From the NCBI GenBank assembly GCA_025617745.1, contig CM046858.1:53422545-53486544 (forward strand): a DNA stretch of 64,000 nt, read 5' to 3'. Positions 34,545-44,630 of the stretch are shown here, piece by piece (the first letter of the stretch is position 1; each line of letters starts with the position of its first letter). The stretch is from Heliocidaris erythrogramma (lineage: Eukaryota > Echinodermata > Echinoidea > Camarodonta > Echinometridae). The notes beneath the pieces were generated by a model, which did not search any database, was not told where the DNA came from, and worked only from the letters and a program-made list of their open reading frames with translations. Made by a program: the position numbers and the translations under genes.

Positions 34545-35714
34545 AGTTGTATATTGACGTCATAATCACGTCATGAACTAGTCATTAAAAAAATATAGAC
34601 ATTGTCTAATTAACCCAAACCGTTCCCATGTTTAGATTTAAACTGAATAATCGTTCATAAGTGGTAAATAAAATTACGTCATGAACTAGTCATTCGGAGC
34701 TGGCCGTCAGTGGCAATTAAGTCACGCAATAATTAGGTTTTTTTTTGGTCTTGAATAATTGTTCATATAAGTGGTAAATAATTGACGTCAAAATCACGTC
34801 ATGAACTAGTCATTCTTAGCTGGTCGTGAGTTGGAATGGAAGTCACGTAATATTAACGTCGAATTTTGGTCTTGAATAATCGTTAAACAAGTGGTAAATA
34901 CTTGACGTCAAAGTCACGTCGTTATAAACTAGTCATTCGTAGCTGGTCGTGAGTTGGCATTGAAGTGACGTAATAATTACGTCGTTTTTTGGTCTTGAAT
35001 AATCGTTCATATAAGTGGTAAATAATTGACGTCAAAATCACGTCATGAAATAGTAATGGATAGTGCGATTCTTAATTGGTCGTGAGTTGGCAATGAAGTA
35101 ACGTAATAATTACGTCGTCTTTTGGTCTTGAATAATCGTTCAAATAAGTGGTAAATAATTGACGTCAAAATCACGTCATGAACTAGTCATGGATAGTGCA
35201 ATTCTTAACTGGTCGTGAGTTGGCAATGAAGTGACCTGATAATTACGTCTTTTTGGGGGTCTTGAATAATCGTTTATAAGTGGTAAATAATTGACGTCAA
35301 AATCACGTCAAGAAATGGTCGTGGATGATGCAAGTCGTAACTGGTCGTGAGCTGGCAATGAAGTGACGTAATAATTACGTCGTTTTTGGTCTTGAAAAAT
35401 CCTTCATATAAGTGGTAAATACTTGACGTCAAAATCACGTCATTAACTAGTCATGATTGTAGCTGGTCGCGAGTGGTCAATGCAGTGACGTAATAATTAC
35501 GTCGTTTTTTGGTCTTGAATAATCAATCATATAAGTGGTAAATAATTGACGTCAAAATCACGTCATAAACTAGTCATCCAAATAAGACAATACATACTCG
35601 TCTTAGAAAGTCGTCACGAAGACGTCGTGATAACGTCGTTCATACGACGTATGACCAGTTGACCAGAATACGACCAATATACGACGTCTTTAAGACGTCC
35701 GTCTGCTATCAGGG
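34545..35714. repeat. Right GACGTC array of the nested element
   Basis: About nine copies of a unit of roughly 115-125 bp containing AATTGACGTCAAAATCACGT, GAACTAGTCAT, GCTGGTCGTGAGTTGGCA, AGTGACGTAATAATTACGTC and TTGGTCTTGAATAATCGTTC. Perfect TGACGTCA words recur in most units. The last 130 bp before the terminus change to CGTCTTAGAAAGTCGTC-type sequence that is closer to the left arm. Confidence 0.9.
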
Positions 35715-36512
35715 ATATTGCAACAATAATGGTGACAAATGGCGTATCTGACGATCTCGGGGGGGGGGGGGGGGGGGGGGGAGTGCAAAAGCATAATTAT
35801 AAAGGGCTTTCACTCCCGCCGGAAGAAAATTCTGAAATTTTTAAAGTCCATACATATTATAATGACTAAAGTTTCTAAATTCCGAAAGAAAATATTTACA
35901 ATTTGACACCTATGATTTCGAGGGGCTACTTATTCATCTTTTGTTCGGTAATAACTAACGTCTGTTTCTGATGGTGTCATTATGGTCATGTACGCTAACT
36001 TCCTCGAAATCCGCCCTAAACACTGAGCAGGGGCGGATCTAGCTTTTTTCCAAGGGGGGGGGGGGGGGTTGACTCAACGACGGAGCATCGTCTACAAGCC
36101 GCGTAGCGGCGAGCCAATTTTTTTTTGCTATTTTGAACCCCCGTATTGATGTTTTCCTGGCATCTACTAACGCAATGGAGACCATAAAAAGGCGCGGAGT
36201 GGTGATGTTCGCGAGCCGCGTAGCGGCGAGCCAATTTTTTGGCTATTTTGAACCCCCGTAAGTGATGTTTTCCTGGCATCTACTAACGCAATGGAGACCA
36301 TAAAAAGGCGCGGAGTGGCGATGTCCATTACTGTGGCAAATCATTACTCCTCGGCTACAGTCGGCGAAGATATCAAACAGTTATGTATCTGAAAAGACTG
36401 AAATGGCATATTCTGTAAATCAAATTTCAAAAGGAACAGCACTAATATTTTTTGTGCAAACCAGTCATTAATTGTCGCACGAGATAATAGAGACAATATC
36501 GGACACGGTAAT
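35715..36512. other. Right interior of the giant element, with duplicated 120-bp segment
   Basis: Contains a G run (about 35759-35781), a GGGGCGGATCTAG MITE-type end at 36030 with a G run, and two tandem copies (about 36098-36210 and 36211-36325) of a segment. That segment reads GCCGCGTAGCGGCGAGCCAA through CCCCCGTA and ends GGCGCGGAGTGG. No gene is recognised. Confidence 0.55.
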
Positions 36513-36948
36513 CAGTCAGACCCAACTCCGTAATACCGAGCACAGGTATATACTCCGAAAACGGCGTATAGAACAAGATGAATATAGAGCCCTCATCGTT
36601 CAGTATGAGACAGTGTGTACAAAAGGCATGTGGAAAATCTTGCAAAGTCAACCTGCCAACGGTATACATATTCTTAAAAATAATGCTGCGTGTCAATTAT
36701 CTTCAAAATCCTTGAATGATTCGTCATGTGAAGTGAATTTCAAATGACAAACATTTGAAATAAATATATCCGCAGCATTATTTTTGAAAAATATATTATC
36801 AACAGCAGTTCGACACTGCACGATTTTCCCCATGCCTTTTGTACACACTGCCTCGCACTGAACGATGAGGGCTCTATATTCATCTTGTTCTATACGCCGT
36901 TTTCGGAGTATATACCTGTGCTCGGTATTACGGAGTTGGGTCTGACTG
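36513..36948. mobile_element. 436-bp foldback MITE with 5-bp target-site duplication
   Basis: The left end CAGTCAGACCCAACTCCGTA at 36513 is matched by its reverse complement ending at 36948. The arms extend about 190 bp with moderate divergence. GTAAT flanks both sides (36508-36512 and 36949-36953). It has no coding capacity of its own. Short open frames on opposite strands encode the same peptide because the element is palindromic. Confidence 0.85.
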
Positions 36949-37130
36949 GTAATGGTATGATTAAAAAAATAGACTTTATTGATATGCTCTATATGCATGA
37001 TATCTATTAAGGAAATCGCACCTGAAATTGCATTATGTTAGCCCTCGCAAGTTGCAAAAGAGCCCCCATACATTGCTATTAGGTTCAATACAAAATGGAA
37101 TTTGGAATGAAAAGAAAAGATCCCTTTCCC

Positions 37131-37161
<31 letters not shown>

Positions 37162-37775
37162 GTTTTGGTGGGGGGGGGGGGGGGATGCCCGATTTTTTTC
37201 CCCTTATAGAAATATCTTTATTAAATATTGCTTTTGACTTTGCAATACTTTATAAACACATTAATAACAAAATACTGCACATAATAGAATTAACAAACAA
37301 ATCATTTTAATTATACAGCACATATAGCAAAACTAGTTTACAGCAAAATTATGTTCACCCATCTGTTATCAAATGAGATGAAATTGTTATTCTTAAATTT
37401 TAACATATAGATATTCAGGATGGTAATGCCTTTGATGAGCATTTAAATTACTTTATTAATAGTAAGCTTTTTTTTTTCATTTCCAGGAAACTTACATCCC
37501 TTCTGTTCTTTTCTTTTCTTATTCCTCCGCGTTTTCTTTCCCTTTATATCCTCTTTTCTTTCCCTTTCACCGTTCTGTTTTTTCTTGGGAGATGAGAACG
37601 TGGGAGCACCCTTTCGGCCTTCGCGCCTCCGGCCTCCTTCCCCCTTCCCCCTTTTCCTTTTTCTTCCTCATTTTTCCCCTTTCTCTCATCTATCCCTTTT
37701 CCTTCCTTCTCCCTTTTTTATGGAGGTGGGGGGGGGGGGTGGAACCGTGGAAGGCCCTTTTGGTGGAAAATTTTT
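36949..37775. other. Low-complexity stretch before the right arm
   Basis: No gene. It holds a (CT)n tract (about 37131-37158) with a G run (37168-37182), AT-rich DNA, a long C/T-rich tract (37500-37715) and a G run (about 37728-37738) just before the first 144-bp unit. Confidence 0.6.
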
Positions 37776-40206
37776 GGATTTTGGGCCACTTTCAGTTCGT
37801 CAAAAAGCTAGTATTCATTTTTGGCGCCATTTTTGACCGTGACCTTGAGGGGTCAAGGTGAAGGTCATCATGTCATTAGATCGGGGACCGTGGGCGCCAG
37901 GCAGGGGTGAAAAAATTTTGGATTTTGGGCCACTTTCAGTTCGTCAAAAAGCTAGTATTCATTTTTGGCGCCATTTTTGACCGTGACCTTGAGGGGTCAA
38001 GGTCAAGGTCATCATGTCATTAGATCGGGGACCGTGGGCGCCAGGCAGGGGTGAACATTTTTTGGATTTTGGGCCACTTTCAGTTCGTCAAAAAGCTAGT
38101 ATTCATTTTTGGCGCCATTTTTGACCGTGACCTTGAGGGGTCAAGGTCAAGGTCATCATGGCATTAGATCGGGGACCGTGGGCGCCAGGCAGGGGTGAAC
38201 AAATTTTGGATTTAGGGCCACTTTCAGTTCGTCAAAAAGCTAGTATTCATTTTTGGCGCCATTTTTGACCGTGACCTTGAGGGGTCAAGGTCAAGGTCAT
38301 CATGGCATTAGATCGGGGACCGTGGGCGCCAGGCAGGGGTGAAAATTTTTTGGATTTTGGGCCACTTTCAGTTCGTCAAAAAGCTAGTATTCATTTTTGG
38401 CGCCATTTTTGACCGTGACCTTGAGGGGTCAAGGTCAAGGTCATCATGGCATTAGATCGGGGACCGTGGGCGCCAGGCAAGGGTGAAAAAATTTTGGATT
38501 TTGGGCCACTTTCAGTTCGTCAAAAAGCTAGTATTCATTTTTGGCGCCATTTTTGACCGTGACCTTGAGGGGTCAAGGTGAAGGTCATCATGTCATTAGA
38601 TCGGGGACCGTGGGCGCCAGGCAGGGGTGAAAAAATTTTGGATTTTGGGCCACTTTCAGTTCGTCAAAAAGCTAGTATTCATTTTTGGCGCCATTTTTGA
38701 CCGTGACCTTGAGGGGTCAAGGTCAAGGTCATCATGTCATTAGATCGGGGACCGTGGGCGCCAGGCAGGGGTGAACATTTTTTGGATTTTGGGCCACTTT
38801 CAGTTCGTCAAAAAGCTAGTATTCATTTTTGGCGCCATTTTTGACCGTGACCTTGAGGGGTCAAGGTCAAGGTCATCATGGCATTAGATCGGGGACCGTG
38901 GGCGCCAGGCAGGGGTGAACAAATTTTGGATTTAGGGCCACTTTCAGTTCGTCAAAAAGCTAGTATTCATTTTTGGCGCCATTTTTGACCGTGACCTTGA
39001 AGGGTCAAGGTCAAGGTCATCATGGCATTAGATCGGGGACCGTGGGCGCCAGGCAGGGGTGAAAATTTTTTGGATTTTGGGCCACTTTCAGTTCGTCAAA
39101 AAGCTAGTATTCATTTTTGGCGCCATTTTTGACCGTGACCTTGAGGGGTCAAGGTCAAAGTCATCATGGCATTAGATCGGGGACCGTGGGCGCCAGGCAG
39201 GGGTGAAAAAATTTTGGATTTTGGGCCACTTTCAGTTCGTCAAAAAGCTAGTATTCATTTTTGGCGCCATTTTTGACCGTGACCTTGAGGGGTCAAGGTC
39301 AAGGTCATCATGGCATTAGATCGGGGACCGTGGGCGCCAGGCAGGGGTGAACAAATTTTGGATTTTGGGCCACTTTCAGTTCGTCAAAAAGCTAGTATTC
39401 ATTTTTGGCGCCATTTTTGACCGTGACCTTGAGGGGTCAAGGGCAAGGTCATCATGTCATTAGATCGGGGACCGTGGGCGCCAGGCAGGGGTGAAAATTT
39501 TTTGGATTTTGGGCCACTTTCAGTTCGTCAAAAAGCTAGTATTCATTTTTGGCGCCATTTTTGACCGTGACCTTGAGGGGTCAAGGTCAAGTTCATCATG
39601 GCATTAGATCGGGGACCGTGGGCGCCAGGCAGGGGTGAAAAAATTTTGGATTTTGGGCCACTTTCAGTTCGTCAAAAAGCTAGTATTCATTTTTGGCGCC
39701 ATTTTTGACCGTGACCTTGAGGGGTCAAGGTCAAGGTCATCATGGCATTAGATCGGGGACCGTGGGCGCCAGGCAGGGGTGAAAAATTTTTGGATTTTGG
39801 GCCACTTTCAGTTCGTCAAAAAGCTAGTATTCATTTTTGGCGCCATTTTTGACCGTGACCTTGAGGGGTCAAGGTCAAGGTCATCATGGCATTAGATCGG
39901 GAACCGTGGGCGCCAGGCAGGGGTGAACAAATTTTGGATTTTGGGCCACTTTCAGTTCGTCAAAAAGCTAGTATTCATTTTTGGCGCCATTTTTGACCGT
40001 GACCTTGAGGGGTCAAGGTCAAGGTCATCATGTCATTAGATCGGGGACCGTGGGCGCCAGGCAGGGGTGAAAATTTTTTGGATTTTGGGCCACTTTCAGT
40101 TCGTCAAAAAGCTAGTATTCATTTTTGGCGCCATTTTTGACCGTGACCTTGAGGGGTCAAGGTCAAGTTCATCATGGCATTAGATCGGGGACCGTGGGCG
40201 CCAGGT
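37776..40206 (-). repeat. Right arm: about 17 tandem 144-bp units with higher-order structure
   Basis: The same 144 bp unit as the left arm, reverse complemented. Variant units are arranged in blocks. Five consecutive units (about 37776-38495) repeat almost base for base at an offset of exactly 720 bp, and later units show a 576 bp (four-unit) periodicity, for example the GTTCATCATGG variant at 39591 and 40167. This indicates multi-unit unequal exchange or conversion within the arm. Confidence 0.95.
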
Positions 40207-40559
40207 ATACGTCAAAAAAAAATCCGACTTTAGGCAATTTTGAATATCAAATGAATATCAAATGAATATCAAATGAATATCAAATGAATATCAAATGAAT
40301 ATCGAATATCGAATAACGAATATCAAAACAACTTCACAGACCATAAAAATAGTGTAAATGCGAAGTTTACGAGCAATGTATTTTGTCGCAGAAGCACATT
40401 CACGACTACTGCGTGAATGCTAATGAATATGCAGTAGAGTTCAGTGTATCCATGCGGCGACGTGTTAGATAAACTAGAGTGGTCATTTGTATTTAAAAAT
40501 TAAGTACAAATCCTCCGTATCCTCCGTCTTCCAAGAAGCAGCCCCGTCAGATCATATGC

Positions 40560-43500
40560 AGAAGTCGTTTCTGGACCGTCAGCAGGAGATTATTTGGATT
40601 TCAGCCCAGTCCTTCAGCGGTCCCGACTGAAACCAACATCCGAATCATCCAAGACAGACATGAAGGACTGGGAGAGATATCTCCACTTTATAAGAAGGGT
40701 AATGAATTAAATGAAAGACTTACAAAAACTAACGGACGGAAATATAGGTATCCTTGTGGCAACTGTGATAAGCCAGTAAAATTTAATCAATGTGGTCTCC
40801 TTTGTTCAGATTGTAAAAGATGGTTTCATATTCATGGCCAAGGTGTAAGTTTAATAGAGTATAAAAGGTATTATGAATGCCCTGATGAAATATGGAATTG
40901 TCTTACATGTTGTTTGCCATCCTTTTGTGATTCATTGTTCACTGATAATTGTCTAATGAAAGAATACCGAATTAAGGATAAACTAAAAGAAAAATATTTT
41001 AAAGAAACTCAAACTAAATCTGAAATACAAACGATGGCAAAAGCAATTCGACCAACCCTCACAGATGATATTTCTCTTTAATCAGGAATTTGAAGAAAAG
41101 TTCAACGTTAAAGGTCTCCATTTCATACACCTTAATGTGATGTCTAATCTGAACAAAATATCGGAAATTAGACTTCTCTTTAAAAGAAAAAGGTTGGCTA
41201 TTATTATTTTCACTGAAACATGGCTAAATAATTCTATAAATGATAAGGAAATTGAAATTGGTGGCTACAAAATCATACGCCGTGATCGATCCTTCGCCGC
41301 TCTGGAGGTGGTGTATGTTTCTATATTCGAAATGATATTGTATTCAATATTATTGACGACTTAAGCACTGGGGATTCTGAATCCCTGTGGATTAATTTGC
41401 TTCTTCCGAGATCTAAACCGATCGTTTGGGCGTCCTATATAGGCCTCGTAAAAGTAATTTGTTTATTGAGAAAATGGCAAATTTTATTGATATGTTGAAG
41501 AAAGACGATGATATTACAATTTTAGGTGATATGAATATTTGTCTCTTTCATAAATCGCCAATGGCTAAAAAATATATTGACTTGTTAAAACTTCATGGAT
41601 TTAGCCAACTCATCAAAGAGGCAACTGGCGTCACACCAACTTGTTCTTCTTTATTGGATCATGTTATCTGTAACATAAGTAAAATAAGTCAAAGTGGTGT
41701 TATTCATCTTTGTATTAGCGACTATTCTTTTATTTTCTGTACAAGGAAAATTATTAGACTGGTTATAGGTCACCACAGAACCATTGATATCAGATCGATG
41801 AAAAATTATAACGAGGAGGCTTTCAATCGAAATCTGTCTGCCGTCGATTGGTCAAGATTAACTAACTGCACTGATGTGAATGAGGCTTGGTCAATATTTC
41901 AAAATATTTTTATCACAAATTTGAATTTGGTAGCACCACAGAAACGAACGAGAGTAAAACAAAGATCCGAAACTTGGATGACTAAAAAATTAATATTCTT
42001 TTGCTCATTCAAGAAAGAAATATAGCGTACAAAAAATGAAGAAAAAATAAAAAGCAGAGGATTATGAGATACTCTTTAAAAGATTTCACAAAATAAGAAA
42101 TATGGTCCAAAGGGAGGTACAAAAAGCCAATCTAGAATTTTTGCAAAAAAAGATTCTAAGAGGCTTTGGAAGAATCTAAAAAGCTTAGGATTAAAAGGAA
42201 AGAAGGGAAAAGACCAAGATTTTATCATTTCAATCGGTGGAGAATTATGTCATGATAAGGTGACCATTGCCAACGAATTCAATTCTCATTTTACTAGTGT
42301 GACTGCTAAATTGGTAGAAAAACTCCCTTCTTGCAAACACTTTTTCAGTGCAGACAGTGAGATCATTCGTGAGCTTTATGAAAGAAAAGGGGTAAGCCAA
42401 GGCAGATTCGAGTTATTACCAGTCAGTGAAAAATTTGTTTTCAATGAGTTGCGAAAATTGAATGTATCAAAAAGCACTGGTTTAGACTTGATTCCGGCTA
42501 AATTTCTGAAAGATGATGCGACGATGCTATACAAAGTTTAACCCTTAACTTTCTAGATTAACTTATCTATCTTGACTAATACTTTTCAAAAGGAAATGAA
42601 AATAGCTAAAGTTACTCCACTTCATAAAAAGAAAGATAAAACTGATGTTGGAACTTATAGACCCATCAGTGTTTTAAGTATAGTATGTAAACTTCTAGAA
42701 AAGTCGGTATGTGTTAAGATTTAAAAATATTCTAAAGAAAATGATATAATTTATGAATTTCAATCTGGTTTTCGACATGACTATTCAACCGAGACATGTC
42801 TTATTCACTTGACTGATTATCTGAAAACACAAATTTCCCAGGGACAATTCGTTGGTATGGTACTCCTGGATCTTCAGAAAACTTTTGATACAGTTAATCA
42901 TGACATTTTATTTAAAAAAATACAAAGAAGGGGTTTTAACGAAGCTACTTTAGAATGGTTCAAATCCTACTTGTCTAATCGACATCAGGTAGTGGCTATT
43001 AATGTTATTCGTTCCAATGTTATGCCTATAACATGTGGTGTTCCTCAGGGAAGCATCCTTGGACCAATCCTTTTGTCAGCTTATATCAATGACATGTGTG
43101 TTTGTATAAAAGCTGAGTGCAAGCTGCTATTGTACGCTGATGACAGCGTACTACTTTGCTCAAATCCAAATCCAAAATTTGTCGAAGAAAAACTAAGCGA
43201 CCAGCTGTCTACAGGTGTCGATTGGATGACTGATAATAGGTTTACACTTGGGCAAAACAGAAAGCATTTTGTTTTGTCCAAAAGGTAGTTTTAAAAAGTC
43301 ATTTGAATTTCAGGTGACATGCAATAATCAGGTAATCCAGAGAAAATAATCTGCGAAGTATTTAGGCATTCAGCTGGCCAGCTCAGTATCCTTTTCAACT
43401 TTAATAGAATCAGTTGTAAAGAGAGCGAATTCTCGCTTGAAATTTTTGTACAGATATCAAAATTGTATGGATCAAAAGGCAAGACGTATACTCTGTTTTG

Positions 43501-44462
43501 CTCTTATTCAATGTTTATTTAATTATGCTAACCCTGCTTGGTATAGTAGCTTAAACAATCTGATCAAAAGAAGTTGAAAATTATTCAGAACAAAATGGTG
43601 AGATTCATCAACTACTCTGGTACCAGAACTCACGTTGGCTACAATGAGCTCTCTGAAGCTGGTTTTCTTGAAGTCAACCAAAGATCTAAAGAACTGATTT
43701 TGCACCATGTGCATAAGATATATCATACTAGGTCGAATCATTATATTTGATCAAAATCTTGTTAACAACTTACATAGTCATCATACAAGAAACAGCCGTT
43801 TCAAATTTAACTTCCCAGAAAGAGTAGGCGGTGTTGGTAATTCGTTTTATTATACTGCCATATTAAAACCATTGGAATTATCTGCCTAATGACAAAAAAG
43901 GAATAGATAACTTTGTTCATTTTAAGAGGAAATTGAAAGAATATCTTTCACTAGAGAGTCAGAGAGAAGAAGCAAATGATTATGTTACATCTAGGTAAAA
44001 TATCCTGAATACGGACCATCTTCTTTTCACATGCAGGTTAATATGCTGTTTATTGTATATAATATTTATAGTTTTAACATGATGAAAGATTTAACGCAGT
44101 TTTTTTTTATTCTCATCTTCGTTTCTCTCTCTCTCTCTCCATTTCTTCCTCCTCTTCTAACTTCGTCTTCTCCTCCTTTTCCTTCTTTTTTCTTCTTCCT
44201 TTTCTCTTTCTTTTTCTCTCATTCTAACTTTGTATATTTATCACTATTATTTTTATGATTTACTTTTCCTTATTTATTCCTCAACGTGTATTTATATATA
44301 TGAATATGTTCTAACCCAATGATTATTTTATTCATACAAGAGGACCGACTGGAAATAAGCTTTCGAGCTTTCGTGGGTTATCCTGTTCAAGCTTGCTAAT
44401 TTGTTATTCTACTATGTACAAATTTATTATGTTCTGAATTCTTGGCAAATAAAATCAATCAA
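40560..44462 (+). pseudogene. Nearly complete CR1-like LINE with PHD-finger ORF1, endonuclease and RT (decayed)
   Basis: ORF1-like sequence at about 40650-41080 contains a C4HC3 PHD-like finger: CGNCDKPVKFNQC, LLCSDCKRWFHIHG, CPDEIWNCLTCC. The endonuclease follows: HFIHLNVMSNLNKISEIRLL, ETWLNNSINDKEIEIGGYKI (41110-41290), LGDMNICLF (about 41520). RT landmarks: VSKSTGLDLIPAKFLK (42465), LLDLQKTFDTVNHDIL (42865), GVPQGSILGPIL (43039), LLYADDSVLL (43127). Thumb and C-terminal remnants run to about 44000. The 3' UTR includes a CT-rich tract (44110-44220) and ends AAATAAAATCAATCAATT near 44462. At least five frameshifts or stops separate the frames. PHD fingers in ORF1 are known from CR1-type elements. 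It starts just 0.2 kb beyond the giant foldback terminus. Confidence 0.88.
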
Positions 44463-44630
44463 TTAAGATTTTACGATATTTCAATTTCGGCATTGACTGG
44501 GATTAGAGTTTTATATGAATATGCATGTACATGCGTGATAATCAATGGTTATACCTCAGAATATTTTAAAGTTAGATACAGTTTAAGGCAAGGTTGTCCA
44601 TTATTTTAAAAAGTCCACTCCTCTTGATCA
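44463..44630 (+). pseudogene. Short RT remnant
   Basis: One frame gives GIRVLYEYACTCVIINGYTS, then FKVRYSLRQGCPLF before a stop. The NG-x-x-S...F.V..SLRQGCPL pattern is the motif just before the YADD block of L1-type RTs. It is separate in frame and type from the preceding CR1-like copy. Only about 50 codons survive. Confidence 0.5.

Larger units (their letters stand above)
27150..35714. mobile_element. Nested 8.6 kb GACGTC-rich inverted-repeat element
   Basis: The element starts CCCTGATAGCAGA at 27150 and ends with the exact reverse complement TCTGCTATCAGGG at 35714. Both subterminal regions are arrays dense in ACGTC/GACGT words, 27180-28320 and about 34545-35700. The interior carries a broken DUF4806-like gene on the minus strand, a small MITE, a (TA)n tract and a hairpin. 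The same terminus and subterminal sequence recur at 60402, 61477 and 62550 (right ends) and at 63497 (left end), which proves a dispersed family. No transposase was recognised. It may be non-autonomous or use an unfamiliar enzyme. Confidence 0.75.
23830..40342. mobile_element. Giant 16.5 kb foldback element with satellite arms
   Basis: The termini are exact inverted copies: left GGTCTGTGAAGTTGTTTTGA at 23830, right its reverse complement ending at 40342. Next inward come short GATATTCATTT repeats (three on the left, five on the right), a shared subterminal block including TAAAGTCGGATT, and then arrays of a 144 bp unit in opposite orientation. The left array is 23946-26247 and the right array about 37776-40206. 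The interior is about 11.5 kb and contains a second nested element (27150-35714) and smaller MITEs. Only about 3 kb of the interior is left once these are removed, and no transposase, integrase or polymerase was recognised in it. The architecture resembles Foldback-type DNA transposons. Autonomy is unlikely or unproven. Conceivably it is instead two satellite arrays brought together by inverted duplication. Confidence 0.8.

Noticed and set aside
36472-36998. Two similar frames on opposite strands, each about 90-100 codons
   Set aside because: They arise from the palindromic foldback MITE and encode the same peptide by symmetry.
23830-40342. Polinton/Maverick or other self-synthesising element
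   Set aside because: No polymerase B, integrase, protease or packaging ATPase motif was found in the 11.5 kb interior.
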